Below, one piece after another: positions 1 to 12,400 of a stretch of 64,000 bases of DNA (within the stretch, counting starts at the first letter, position 1; each line of letters starts with the position of its first letter). Under the pieces are notes generated by a model, which did no database searches, had not been told where the DNA came from, and saw nothing but the letters and a program-made list of their open reading frames with translations. Position numbers and translations under genes: made by a program. Source of the stretch: Malachius bipustulatus (lineage: Eukaryota; Arthropoda; Insecta; Coleoptera; Melyridae); NCBI GenBank assembly GCA_910589415.1, contig OU342632.1, forward strand, positions 43,451,341 to 43,515,340, given 5' to 3'.

Positions 1-800
1 GAACGCTACAGAAATGTGCAAAAATCACAATTATATGTATTGTAAGTACACAACTTTGCATTTTTGGAATTAGTAATTCGCTGCAAGTACAAGAAAGTAT
101 TGATTTGTATAAAAAATTTTATTAGTCTTTGTACACTCAGAAAAAATATTAACGCAATACGTAAAGGACATCATTTACATTGAGAAAACAATTACACATT
201 TAGACATGCCTTTTAAGCTTTAACGCAAAATACTACTTGGGATTTTTTTATTGGCACCTCTTGCCTTTGTAGCTGTCAAACCGGAGTTATAGAAAAAATA
301 CATTCCCTGATTGTTTTAAATTTCAATTTCTCTACATACTATAAATTAAACTCAAACCCTGGCGCAGTTAATAGCAACAAAATAAACGACCAAATGCAGA
401 CACTCCAAACAATAACGTAAAGCTAACCGCATCTTTAAAACCCTGGCACTGCACTCAACATCAATAATAAGGATTAGTGATTGCTTAGGACCAATTTACA
501 AAAATCATGGTACAATCAACAGCTCGGGAAAAGCACAAGAACCACAACTATTTTGTGAGTATGCAAACACGCTAGTAATTTTCTAAGAAATTAGAAGTCA
601 CTCTTAATCAATTTCTGTAAAAATCTACACAATTATTTATAGTATAAGACTGTAAAATTCTCAATAAGTATCAACGCAATACGTAAAGCGCATTTCAAAA
701 GAAACCTATAAATTCAAGCGACACCTAAAAGACATGCCTTCAAGACTCAAATCACTCGGGAGACATAATTATCAACATAAAATATTTACTTTTCATTATA
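1..800. repeat. Type C units of the tandem array (left block)
   Basis: Contains GAAATGTGCAAAAATCACAA (near 11), TAGTAATTCGCTGCAAGTAC (near 70), AACGCAATACGTAAAGG (near 151), ACATGCC (near 203), TTGGCACC (near 250), GATTAGTGATTGCTTAGG (near 472) and a second AACGCAATACGTAAAGCGCA (near 673). The same ordered phrases occur in the right block at 8.9-12.4 kb. From about 800 to 1,860 the sequence is too diverged to assign to units with confidence, and I see no gene there. Confidence 0.7.
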
Positions 801-1859
801 TTAGACTTCGGATATTTTTATTTTTACACCCTTTTGAAATGACCTTTCAACATTTATTTTTCATTTAGTTTTCAATTTATTCGATTATTACCACATTATT
901 TTATTCACTTGTTATTAATAATGCCTTTTTTCCTCTACCGATTGCTTTAACACTTTAATAACTTTACTTCACGAATCATGGAAACTAATATCACACTGTA
1001 TATTTTTGGTTCTTTGAATCACGTCTTTGAAGAATTTTATTAATGCTACTTGCAATATTTTCATAGTAATCTACCACACATATATAATAACCCTTTAATG
1101 CAATTTTTCTAACAGTTATTTAACGATTTCACCTTTGCTTAATTTAAATATTTTAATCTCTTCTAAATTTCTCTGCTTTAGTGTGTTTCTAAAGATTATC
1201 TTTGAATATTCGTAAAATAATTAAACGTTGATATACTTTGTAGGTCTTGTAGGTAAATTCATCGCTGGCATTTGTTGAGTGTACAGTTTATTTATTTATT
1301 CAGACTGTAGGCACTATAGATCTGCCGACGCAAAGTTTATTGGTACCTACTTATTATTTTTAATATTATTACCTATTTTTTTAATTTAACGAAACTCTTT
1401 TGTTAATAGAAAGCCGATTAGTTCTACCGATGCGAAGTCTATTGGTTATATTTAGGCCTACGAATGTTCATACATATTTAATTTGCTTGCAACTTTTAAT
1501 TTAATTAACCAAGTACCGCTATCACACACATAAACTCATATAGTCGTAGAAATGGTGGTAACTTTTTCCTTTCTTAGAATCTGTTCTCGAAAAATATATT
1601 TAAATTTTTTATAGGCACTTCTCTCTGCGGCAACATTCAATATTCAACGTTCAATATCTTTCATATTATCCTCCACACGAATTCAAAAGTAATAACTTCA
1701 CTTAAGATTAAATATATACACTATGTAACGATAAATTATTATTATTGCAAGTATAAGCAAATCTGTAATTTTTTGTATATTCATAAAAGTATCAGGGGGT
1801 ATGCTGTTAAGATTAACCATTGTATAAATCTTAATATAAAAAAATTAGAGTAAGTAGAT

Positions 1860-4800
1860 GTAACATTTCTTTGGGAAAATACTCGTTGTTCGTGTTTGGT
1901 TTACAGTCGAATTTATTTCTAGTACCTATTTAATTTAATATTTAATTTCTTGCAACCTTATGCAATCCAATTTTATATTTCTAATTTTCTAAATTTTCAT
2001 TACGCAGACAATTCAATTCAGACGCAGGCAATTCAATTCAAACACCGCAGCGATGATAAAATAAGAGATTTAAATTCAATTTCATGTTTGAAATCCACCA
2101 CACTAATCAATAATCTATGACTAAGGAATAAATACTTTACTGAATAGTAACAATTAATAACTACCTATACTCTAACTTTCAATAAGAAAATATCGTTGTA
2201 TAACAATCGCTTCAAAAAATGTACAAAACCATTAATAATATTGTATGAATAATGCAGCTGCCATTTTTCTTTTCTGTATTAATTAAAACATAACAAAGTC
2301 TGTGCTAAAAAGAGTCACCATCATTTATATTCTCAATATTAAAAATTAGAAATTCGGATGAAGAACCAGTCAGTATGTGTGTAACATTTATTTACGCAAA
2401 TATTCGTCCGTCTTTGATTTACATTCGGATTTATTGTGTTAATGTACATAATTTTCTTGCAACCTTTTGCCACGTCAAGATATGGCACCTGAACTCAGTG
2501 TAGAAATTATACAACTTTTTGCTTAGTGGAACCTTTTTAAGAAAAGTCTTTCAATTAATTCTCAGACAATTCAAAACTCAGACAGTGCCAGCGACAATAA
2601 AATTAGGGGTGTAAATTACCACACTAGACAATATATGACCAAGATAAACACTACTGAATATTAAAAATTATTATAACTATAAACGTTCAATTCAAAAATA
2701 TAATTGTATTAACTTGCTTCAAATTCAAAAATTGCTTCAAAAAGTGGACAAACCATTATCACTATTGTTAAAATATGCAGCTATGCCATTTTTCTTTTAT
2801 TTATTATTAGGAACATATTAGGGGTTCTGCTAAGAATATTCATCATTGTTTAAATTTTCAATATTAAAAATTAGAAATTCGGCCGAAGAACCAGTCAGTA
2901 TGTATAACATTTATTTTGAAAATCATTTTCTTGCAACCTTTTGCCATTCAAGATATCGCACCTAACCTCAGTGTAGAAATAATATCACTTTTTGCTTTGC
3001 TAGAACTCTTTCTAGAAAAATTATGTTTAAATTTCTTTAGACAATTCTAATCAAATGCCGCAGCAATAATAAAATTAAGGATGTATTTTCATTTTTAAAA
3101 TCCACCACACTGGTCAATATATGCACCAAGGAATACCTACTTCACTGAATATAAAAAAATAATAATAATAAAACAAACTAATGTTCAATTCGAGAATATC
3201 ATTGCACCTATTAACAATCGCTCCGCAAAAAGTGGATAAAACCTTTACTATGTTATGTCCATGAAGCTCTGTCATTTTTTTTCTTTATTGTTTAAATTCA
3301 TATTCGGTCACTTATTTGCGAACATTTTCGCTCGTTTCTAATTTATATTAGGATATATTTTGAAATTTTAGTTTCATTGCGCGACCTTTTTCCATGTCAA
3401 GACTGTCAAGCTAACGCACCTAATCTCAGAGAACTTTTTTAAGAAAAGCATATTACAATTTGTTTATAGAACATTCAATTCAAATGCCACAGCGATAATA
3501 TAGAATAGGGATGTAAATTCAACGTCATCTTCAAGATCAACCCTACTATAGTCAATATGGGACCAAGGAATAACTAACCTAAACAAATCGAAAATATCAA
3601 TTTATTTACAATCGCTATAAAGAACATATCAAGGATTGTGCTAAGAAGAGTCACCATTGTTTAAATTGTCAATTATAAAAATTATAAATTCGGCCAAGAA
3701 CCAGTCAGTGTGTAACATTTATTTGCGCAAATTCTTATTTTTCTTTGATTTACATTTGGATTTATTTTGAAAATACAATTTCCTTGCAACCTTTTGCTAT
3801 CTCGTTTAGAACTCTTTCTAGAGAAATTATATTTCAATAATTACGCTAAAGACAATTCAATTGAAAAGGCGCAGCGATAACAGTATGAGGGATGTATCAG
3901 GGGTTGTGCTAAGAAGACTCACACCATTGTTTAAATTCTCAATATTAGAAATTAGAAATTCAGACAAGAACCAGTCAGTATGTATAAAACGTATTTGCGC
4001 AAATACTTGTTCGTCTTTGATTTACGTTCAGATTTATTTTGAAAATTTTAGTTTCCTGCAACCTTTTGCCATGTCAGACTATCGCACCAAAACGCAGTGT
4101 ATAGAAATAATACAACTTTTTGGTTTATTGGACCTTCTTAAGAAAAGTATTTGAATGTTTTTTCAGACAATTTAACTCAAACTGTGCAGCGATAATATAA
4201 TTACGGTTGTAAATTACCACACTTGACCCTATAAGACCAAGATATTACTTTACTGAATATCAACAATTAATAACTATACTAGCTCAATTTGAAAATATCA
4301 TTGTATTGTGTAAGAATATAATTATCAGGTATTGTCGAGGGTATTGTGCTAAGAAGAATCACCATTTTTTAAATTCTCAATATCAAAAATTAGAAATTCG
4401 GACAAGGACCAGTAAGTTAAGTAGGTATATATGTATAATAGAAATATTTGAGTACTCGTTAAACTGTGTATTACATTCTGTTTTATTTTGAAAATTCAAT
4501 TTTATTGCAACCTTTTGCCATGTCATGTTATCGCACCCACTTTTTGCTTTGATAGAACTTTTCTAGAAATACTAAATTTCAATTTCTTTACAGACGCCGC
4601 TGAATAGAATAAGGATGTAAATTCAACTCCATCTTTCAAATCCACCGCACTTGTCAATATGGGACCATGGAATACTTTACTGAATATCAACAATACGTAT
4701 AGACAACATTAATGTTCAATTCGAAAATATCATTGTTTTAACAATCGCTCCAAAAAGTGGACTAAACCATTATCACTATTGTATGAATATGCAGCTCTGC

Positions 4801-7800
4801 CATTTTCCTTTTCTTTATTATTAAGAACAAATCAGGGGTTTTGGCTAAGAAGACTCACCATTGTTTAAATTCTCAATATTAAAAATTAGAAATTCGGACC
4901 AGAACCAGTCACCAGTCGGTATGTATAACATTTACATTTGCGCAAATGATCGTTCTTTTCTTTGATTTACATTCGGATTTATTTTGAAAATTATTTTCTT
5001 GCAACCTTCTATCATTCAAGCTATCGCACCTAACCTCAGAGTAGAAACAATATCACTTTTTGCTTTGTTAGAACTCTTTCTAGAAAAATTATATTTCAAT
5101 TACGTAAAAGACAATTCAGTTCGAAGGGCGCAGCGATAATAGAATAAGGGATGTAAATTCAACTTTATCTTTCAAATCCACCACACTAGTCAATTCACTG
5201 AATATCAACAATTAATAACTATACTAACGTTCAATTGGAAAATTTCATTTTATTAACAATCGCTCCAAAAAGTGACTAAAAAATACTAAACCATTACTGT
5301 TTTATGTATTAAAAAGCAGCTCTGCCATTTTTCTTTTCTTTATTATTAACGCCGTGGATGTGCTAAAAAGTATGACCGTTGTTAAAATTCTCAATATTAA
5401 AAATCAGAAATTCGGCCAAGAACCAGTCAGTAAATAAGTATAACACATATATGAGCTTATCGTTCGTCTTTGAATTACATTGGGATTTATTTTGAAACTT
5501 CAATTTACTTGCATGCAACCTTTTGCCATGTCAAGCTATCGCACCTAAACTCAGTGTACAAAATGATACAACTTTTTGCTCTGGTGGAACATTTTTAAGA
5601 AAAGTATACCTATTTCAATTTCTTCTCAGACAATTCGTCTCAAACTGATCAGTAATAATAGAATAATAATTACGGATATATAAATTCAACTTCATCTTTC
5701 AAATCCACCTCATCAGTCAATATTAGACCAAGGAATAACTTCACTGTATATTAAAAATTGATAACTGCACTAACCTTCAATTAGAAAACATCATTGTAGT
5801 ATTAACAATCGCTCCAGAAAACTAAACCATTACTATTATTTAAGAATATATCAGGGGTTGTGCTAAGACCAGTACTTCTTTGACTTACGTTCAGATTTAT
5901 TTTTAAAATTCAATATTCTTGCAACCTTTTGCTATGTCAAGCTATCGCACCTAAATATCGCAACTTTTTGATTTGTTGGACGTTCAGATTTATTTTTAAA
6001 ATTCAATATTCTTGCAACCTTTTGCTATGTCAAGCTATCGCACCTAAATATCGCAACTTTTTGATTTGTTGGAACTTTTTATATTTTATATTTCTTTTTT
6101 TTTATATTTCTTTACAGACAATTCAACGCAAACGCTGAAACGATAATAGAATTAGGGGATGTAAATTATTACACTGGACAATATAATATGACCAAATTAT
6201 TGGTACTTTATCGATTATCAACAATTAATAACTATATTAGTTCGATTCGAAAATATCATTGTATTAACAATTGCTCCAAAAAGTGGACTAAACCATTATT
6301 ACTATTGTATGAATATGCAGCTCTGCCATTTTCCTTTTCTTTCTTGTTAAGAACATATACCAGGGGTTGTGCTAAGAAGTTACCATTATTTAAAATCTCA
6401 TATTAAATATTAGAAATTCGGCCAAAAACCAATCAGTAGGTATGTAGGTATAACATTTATTTACGAAAATACTCGTTCTTCTTTGATTTACATTCGGACT
6501 TATTTTGAAAACCTATTTTCCGTTGAACCTTTTGCCATGTCATCAGTGTAGAAAAGATATCACTTTTTGCTTTGTTGGAACCTTTTAAGAAAAGTATGTT
6601 TCTATTTCTTCTCAGTCAATTCAACTCAGACTGTTCAGCGATAATACAATTAGGGATGTAAATCCAATTTCGTCTTTGAAATCCACCAGTCAATATTGGA
6701 CCAAGGAATAACTTTACTGAAGATCAACAATTAATAACTACACAACGTTCAATTCAACAATATCATTGTATGCGTCTGGATCACAAGCGATCCAGAAAGT
6801 GGACTAAGCAATCACTATTTTATGAGTGTGCAGCTCTGCCGTTTTTCTTTTCTTGATTATTAAGAAGTTATCAGGGGTTGTGTAAAGAAGAGTTAGATTT
6901 GTTCAAAGTCTCAATATTAAAAATTAGAAATTTGGCCTAGAACCAGTCAGTATCGGTAACATTTGCGAAATTCTGATTCTTTGTATTACATTCGGATTTA
7001 TTCTGAAAATTCAATTTTCTTGCAACCTTGTGTTGTCATACTATCGCACCATAAGTCAACGTAAAAATAATCACATTTTGCTTTGCTAGAACTATTTCTA
7101 GATAGAAAAGTTTTATTTCAATTTCTTTATACAGACAATTTAATCCAAACGCAGCGATAATAGAATAAGGGATGTAAATTCAATTTCATCTTTCAAATCC
7201 ACCGCACCAGTCAATAACCAAGGAATAACTTCACGGAATATCAAAAATTGACAACTACGCTAACCTTCAATTCGAAAATATCATGGCAGATAATAACCAT
7301 CGCTCCAAAAAGTTGAATAGGTAAACTTTCAAGTTTTTATTCGAATTAGAACCTAAATCCCAAGAATTCTCAAATTTTACGTTTTTATGTATAAGAAGTT
7401 CTGCCATTTTTATTTTCATTATTCTTAAGAACATATCAGGGGTTGTGCTAAGACTCACCATTGTTCAAATTTTCATTATTAAAAATTAGAAATTTGGCCA
7501 TGAACCAACAAAAGTCAGTATGTATAAACATTTATTTTCGAAAATACGGGAGTTGCTTTGATTTAATTTCGGACTTAGTTTGAAAATCTATTTTCCTTGT
7601 AACCCTTTTGCCATGTCATCGCACCTAAACTCAGTGTAGAAATGATATCACTCTTTACTTTCTTAGAACCTTTTTAAGAAAAGTATGACTCTTCAATTTC
7701 TTTTCAGACAATTCAACTCAAACTGTACATCGATAATAGAATTAGAGATGTAAACTCAACTTCATCTTTAAAATTCACCACACTAGTCAATATTTGATTA

Positions 7801-8520
7801 AAGAATACTTCACTTATTATTAAAAATTAAGAACTCTACACTAACGTTGAATTAGAAAAACATCATTGTAATAACAATCGCTCCAAAAAGTGGAATAAAC
7901 CATTACTATTGTATGAATACGCAGCTCCGAGCGCAGCTCTCAAAAAGTGGACAAGTTTTTACGTTTTTATGTATATGCAGCTCTACAATTTTTCGTTTCC
8001 TTACTATTGCGAACAAATCAAGGGTTGTGCTAAGAAGAGTCACGATTGTTTAAATTCTCAATTGGAAAAATTAGAAATTCGGCCAAGAACCAGTCAGTAT
8101 GTATAACACTGATTTGCGCAAATACTCGTTCGTCTTTGACTTCAGAATTATTTTGAAAATTTTATTTTCTTGCAACCTTTTGCCATGTCAAGCTATCGCA
8201 CCTAAACTCAGTGTAGAAATGATACAATCTGCTTTGTTGGAGCCTTTTTAACAAAAGTATTTCAATTTCAAACAATTCAACTCAGCTGTTCAACGATAAA
8301 GAACTAGGGATGTAAATTCAATTTCACCTTTAAAATTCACCAGAATAGTCAATATAATTATTATGAGTTATAACCAAGGAATACTTTACTGCATATTAAC
8401 AACTAATAACTACACTAACGGTCAATTAGAAACTATAATCGTTCCATAAAGTGGTAAAAAACATTTCTATTTTATTTACCTATATGTAGCTCGGCAATAA
8501 TTTTTCTTTTCATTATTATT
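1860..8520. repeat. Type B units of the tandem array (central block, ~12-13 units)
   Basis: The marker phrase GAACCAGTCAGTATGTATAA, or a recognisable variant, occurs near 2,361, 2,889, 3,694, 3,967, 4,404, 4,901, 5,419, 6,424, 6,941, 7,503 and 8,086. A deleted copy lies near 5,860 and a diverged one near 3,300. Within each unit the order is CTTGCAACCTTTTGCCATGT, GCTATCGCACCTAA, a pyrimidine run ending in CAGACAATTCAA, GGGATGTAAATT, CAAATCCACCACACTAGTCA, AACAATCGCTCCAAAAAGTG, ATGCAGCTCTGCCATTTTTC and ATCAGGGGTTGTGCTAAGAA. The small open frames seen here differ from unit to unit and are not genes. Confidence 0.85.
5888..6073. repeat. 93-bp essentially perfect tandem duplication inside the array
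   Basis: The 93 bp starting CGTTCAGATTTATTTTTAAA at 5,888 are repeated from 5,981 with no visible difference until about 6,071. The duplication includes the GCAACCTTTTGCTATGTCAA and GCTATCGCACCTAAATATCG phrases. It is far younger than the surrounding, strongly diverged units. Confidence 0.9.
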
Positions 8521-8899
8521 AAGTGCATTCGCTTAAAAAAAAATGGGAGTAAACCAGTGCTATTATGTATAGCCAATCAATGTAATTTTGTTGCATTATA
8601 TACCAGTTAGCGACTACCTACGTGTAATATTTATTTTTTATTGCGCAAATATTCGTTCGTCTTTGATTTACACTATTTACTACCAGTCAAGATGACATCA
8701 CCATACTTTTTTTCTCTATTTCAATTCAATTCAACTCAAACTCTGTAATTGATATAAGCACTAAAAATAAGAGATCTACAATTAGATTTCATCTTTCAAA
8801 TCTTACACACACGCCCACCCTATCCAACATCCAATATTAGTAGTATTCCTAATGTGCAATTTTATGGAGGCGGGACAGCAGTCAACATCTCACAAATAA

Positions 8900-11800
8900 G
8901 TCATAAAAATAACCAAAAAGGTAAAATTGGCAATACATTGTTACTGACAAAATAATTAAAAATTCTAGTCTTTTTTTTACACACCCACATCAACAATTAT
9001 TATCCAAACCTGGCATTAGAAAAACTTTCACTTACATTTCGCTCAAATTAAGTACTTAAGTAGCTAACTTTGGATATTAGTGATGGTTGACATGCAACTT
9101 AATATAAGCCGTTCATTGTAAGTAAGTACCTACTAACTAAATCCCTGTAAATGTGTCAACAGAAGTCTCAACAATTGTGCCTACATATCTTTAAATATGC
9201 AATTATGCTCTTAAATTAGAAATTCGCTCCAAGTATAAAATTTAATACAAAGTCTAAAATTTTATGATTTTTTTCTAAATAGTAATAGTCAATTTTTATT
9301 AACGTTATACGTAAAGCGTACTTCAAACCGAAGCAACAATTCAAGACACGCACTGCAAATATGCCTTTCAAGCTCATAATGCAAAACACTCCAAAAACTC
9401 TACGAGTAAACTTTCTAGTACAATTTTTCTGCATAATACAACTGTCTTATATTCGTAATATTGCATTTTTTGCAAAACTTTCAATTATCTTTTTTTTGCG
9501 CACACCGAAAGCTATAAAAACATTCGTGAGATCCATAATAATATTCTTCCAAACTTCTCTAGTTACATTGAATTTTATTTAGCAAAAGACACACTGAACC
9601 ATGCCGTTCAAACTCATAATGCAAAATACCGTCCACTAAAATTAGATAACATCGGATATTAGTGATTGCTACCGTGCAGTTTATGACTTTTGATTGCTAT
9701 AGAAAATAAATGTGCCACAAGAAGAGAGAACAATATTGGTTATAAGCAACTCATAAATTAGAAATTCGCTTCAAGTATAAAATTGCATTATTAAATAAAC
9801 ATCTTTATGAATTTTTTTTTTGTATAACCATCACAGTAAATTAATATTAACGTCAATAATACGTAAAGCGTATTTCAGACTGAAGTAACCAAGACACACT
9901 GACACATGCCGTTTTTAGCATAGACCAAAACACTTTTAAACTGTATAGGTATTCAAAAACAGTTTTGGAATTCTATTAATCTTTTAAGCTCAAATACTGC
10001 CGTAATTAATAATAATAATAATAACATTCAGACACCCCAGTAAATGTGCATAGCCTCATTTTCTAAATCCACTTCTCGCAACATTAAATTATTAGGGATC
10101 TTCTTACGTAATATTTACGAAGATCGGTGATATAAGTAACAATAATAGCTCTAGAAATGCGGAAAAAGAACAACTATATACTTTCTAAGTATGCAACTTT
10201 GTAAATCTCTAAGAAATTCGCTTCAAGTATCGAGTTATAAATAAAACCATCACACTTTTGATAAAATGTAGTCTTAAGCACAAACGCTATACGTAAAGCG
10301 TATTTCAGATTGAAACAACAATTTATTAAGATACATATACATAGACAGTACGTAACGTACATAAAGGTGGTTAGGTAAAATACTCGGATCAAACATACTC
10401 GTACTACAATTCCAGATTCAACTCAAGACAGTACCTACACCTACAACACGTAGAAGCTCGGAACTCATAATACTAACGTTAAAAAGTCAAATTGATTTTT
10501 ACCTTATAATGTATAAATCATCTAGGAGTTTGGTACCATTTGCAATTAAATTAATCTCACCTCAAAATTCTGTAGAAATTAATTTCGCTTTAGATTGTTC
10601 AATATCCACAAGTTACTTTCAAACCCTCAAATTCAATCAATGTTAGTGGTTGCTACTGTGCAATTTTAGATCATTCTACCAACAAAAGCTCAATAATTGT
10701 GACAAGAACCGCAACTATTATTGTTGAAATGCATTCTCTGTGGGTTAGCTTAAAAATTGTTATAACATGTAAGATAATGATACACATAACATGCCTTTGA
10801 AGCTCCTTAATAAAATCACCTAGGTACTATTTTGAAATTTTTCAATAATATGTCATCATTCTGCTAGCGCAAGCTATCTATCTACTTAACATCTCAAAAG
10901 CTTCGTATAGAAATAATTGTACCACTCATTGTTTAATTTTTTGGAATAAACGAATATTTTCAAGTGATTGTTCCAATTTCTTTACCTACAAATCTAGTGC
11001 TCCTATCATTCAATATTAACTGTTACTGCTAATGTGCATAAGACGAATAGATAATACTAACAATACTAAAGGAAGCGATATTTTCATTGTAACACACCCA
11101 CAACAAAACATTGATCAAAATCTGCCTTTAGCAAGTATCTAAGTACGTAAATAGCCCCTCATCTTTCAACTTCACTTTTTGGTAAACAATATTGAATATT
11201 AGTGAACACAGAACGTGCAGTTTAAAGTTTGTATTAACAAAAACCTTAGAAATGTGCCACCAGAAATTTTTCAATAATAATTATAATAAGTAACAAAGTA
11301 GAAATTCGCTCCAAGTATAAAAATGTAGAAAATGCTTAAAATCTCATCCGTATAACCATGAATTTTACCTCCTATACGTAAAGCGTATTTCAGACTGAAG
11401 CAACGTGACATACGGTAAACATGCTTATTAAGCTCATAAGTGATATATATATATATTCATAGCACAACGCAACATACCCTTCTTCTTCTGACATTGAGAT
11501 ATTGCCGTCTTGAAATTTTCTTTTTGGCACCCTTTTGCTAATCAAGCTACAACACCTTATTAAAGGTTCCGTATAGAAACATTCATATAAACATTGATAG
11601 ATTCGTCTAGACTAGACAACTGAACTCTGCAGTAATAAAAACACCCAGTAACATTCTTTAGGAGTGCCAATGAAAAAGCAAAACCTCGTAGGTATTTCAA
11701 AGTTATGTATGAGTGACTGATAAAGTATAGCTAGGGAAGACCAAGACCACAAACATTCGCTGACGGAAATGTGCCGCCAATAACTACAATTACCTACATA

Positions 11801-12400
11801 TTGTATAAAATACAACTCAACAATTAAAAAAAAAAAAAAAAATTCGCTCAAGTATCAAAACGACATAAAACCTATACATCTGTGAAACAGTAAAAAATAT
11901 CAACGCAATGCGTATAAAGCGTACTCATTTAGATTGAAGCAACTATAATTGAACATGCCAGTTTACATCAACGCAAAATTTTAGCACCTGTCTGCAAGCC
12001 AAGTCATCAGAGCTCAAAACAGCGTAGAAATTTTTTTCTGTTCGTTCTTGAAACGTCTCTGGTAGGAAGCCTACTAAAACTCTGTAGCGAAATAATTTCA
12101 GCAATACATCTAAATCTCTTGAACGAATGCCTCATTTTTCCAATCCTCCATTTCATTCAATATTAATTGGATTAATCTATATTAATTATAATAATAATTA
12201 TCCTATTGGCTATTAATCTATAAATAGTGACGTGCAATTTAAGACAATCATCACACAACATCGAAACAACGCGCCTGAACCAACCAACCATCATAAAATA
12301 TGTCATACTTATTAAGACAACTTTCGCAAAAATCTTAGGTAAAGCGTAATCAGGCTTCAAGCGAAAAACGCAAAAACTCTCACAAAGTTCAAATTTTCAG
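8900..12400. repeat. Type C units of the tandem array (right block)
   Basis: The core AAATTCGCTCCAAGTAT occurs near 9,217, 9,762, 10,210, 11,298 and 11,840. Each is followed 70-110 bp later by TACGTAAAGCGTA or a variant (9,308; 9,860; 10,290; 11,375; 11,909), then CAGACTGAAGCAAC and ACATGCC..TTCAAGCTCATAA. A linking phrase GGATATTAGTGATTGCTACC recurs near 9,075, 9,650, 10,640 and 11,195. The last trace is GGTAAAGCGTAATC near 12,339. No coding potential is visible. Confidence 0.8.

Larger units (their letters stand above)
1..12400. repeat. Degenerate ~0.5 kb tandem array (two unit subfamilies), open at left edge
   Basis: Phrases recur in the same order and orientation throughout. Examples are AAATTAGAAATTCG, GCAACCTTTTGCCATGTCAA, GCTATCGCACCTAA, AAATGTGCCAC and GACATGCCTTTCAAGCTC. 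Spacing is mostly 440-580 bp. Units are heavily diverged by substitutions and indels. Reading frames are not shared between units, so this is non-coding repeat DNA. Type C units (about 1-800 and 8,900-12,400) flank a block of type B units (about 1,860-8,520). The two types share sub-blocks such as the ATTAGAAATTCG core and the CTTTTGC..TCAAGCTA stretch, so they derive from one ancestor. The array starts before base 1, because the first unit is entered mid-phrase at GAAATGTGC. Whether it is transcribed cannot be seen. Confidence 0.85.

Noticed and set aside
1860..8520. Conserved micro-ORF MVTLLSTTPDMF on the minus strand of type B units
   Set aside because: Open in some units but broken by stops or frameshifts in others (for example near 2,325 and 4,850).
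1860..8520. CRISPR-like array
   Set aside because: Repeats are about 500 bp, diverged and eukaryotic in context. There are no short identical repeats with unique spacers.
1..12400. Coding tandem gene family
   Set aside because: No frame stays open or similar across units on either strand.
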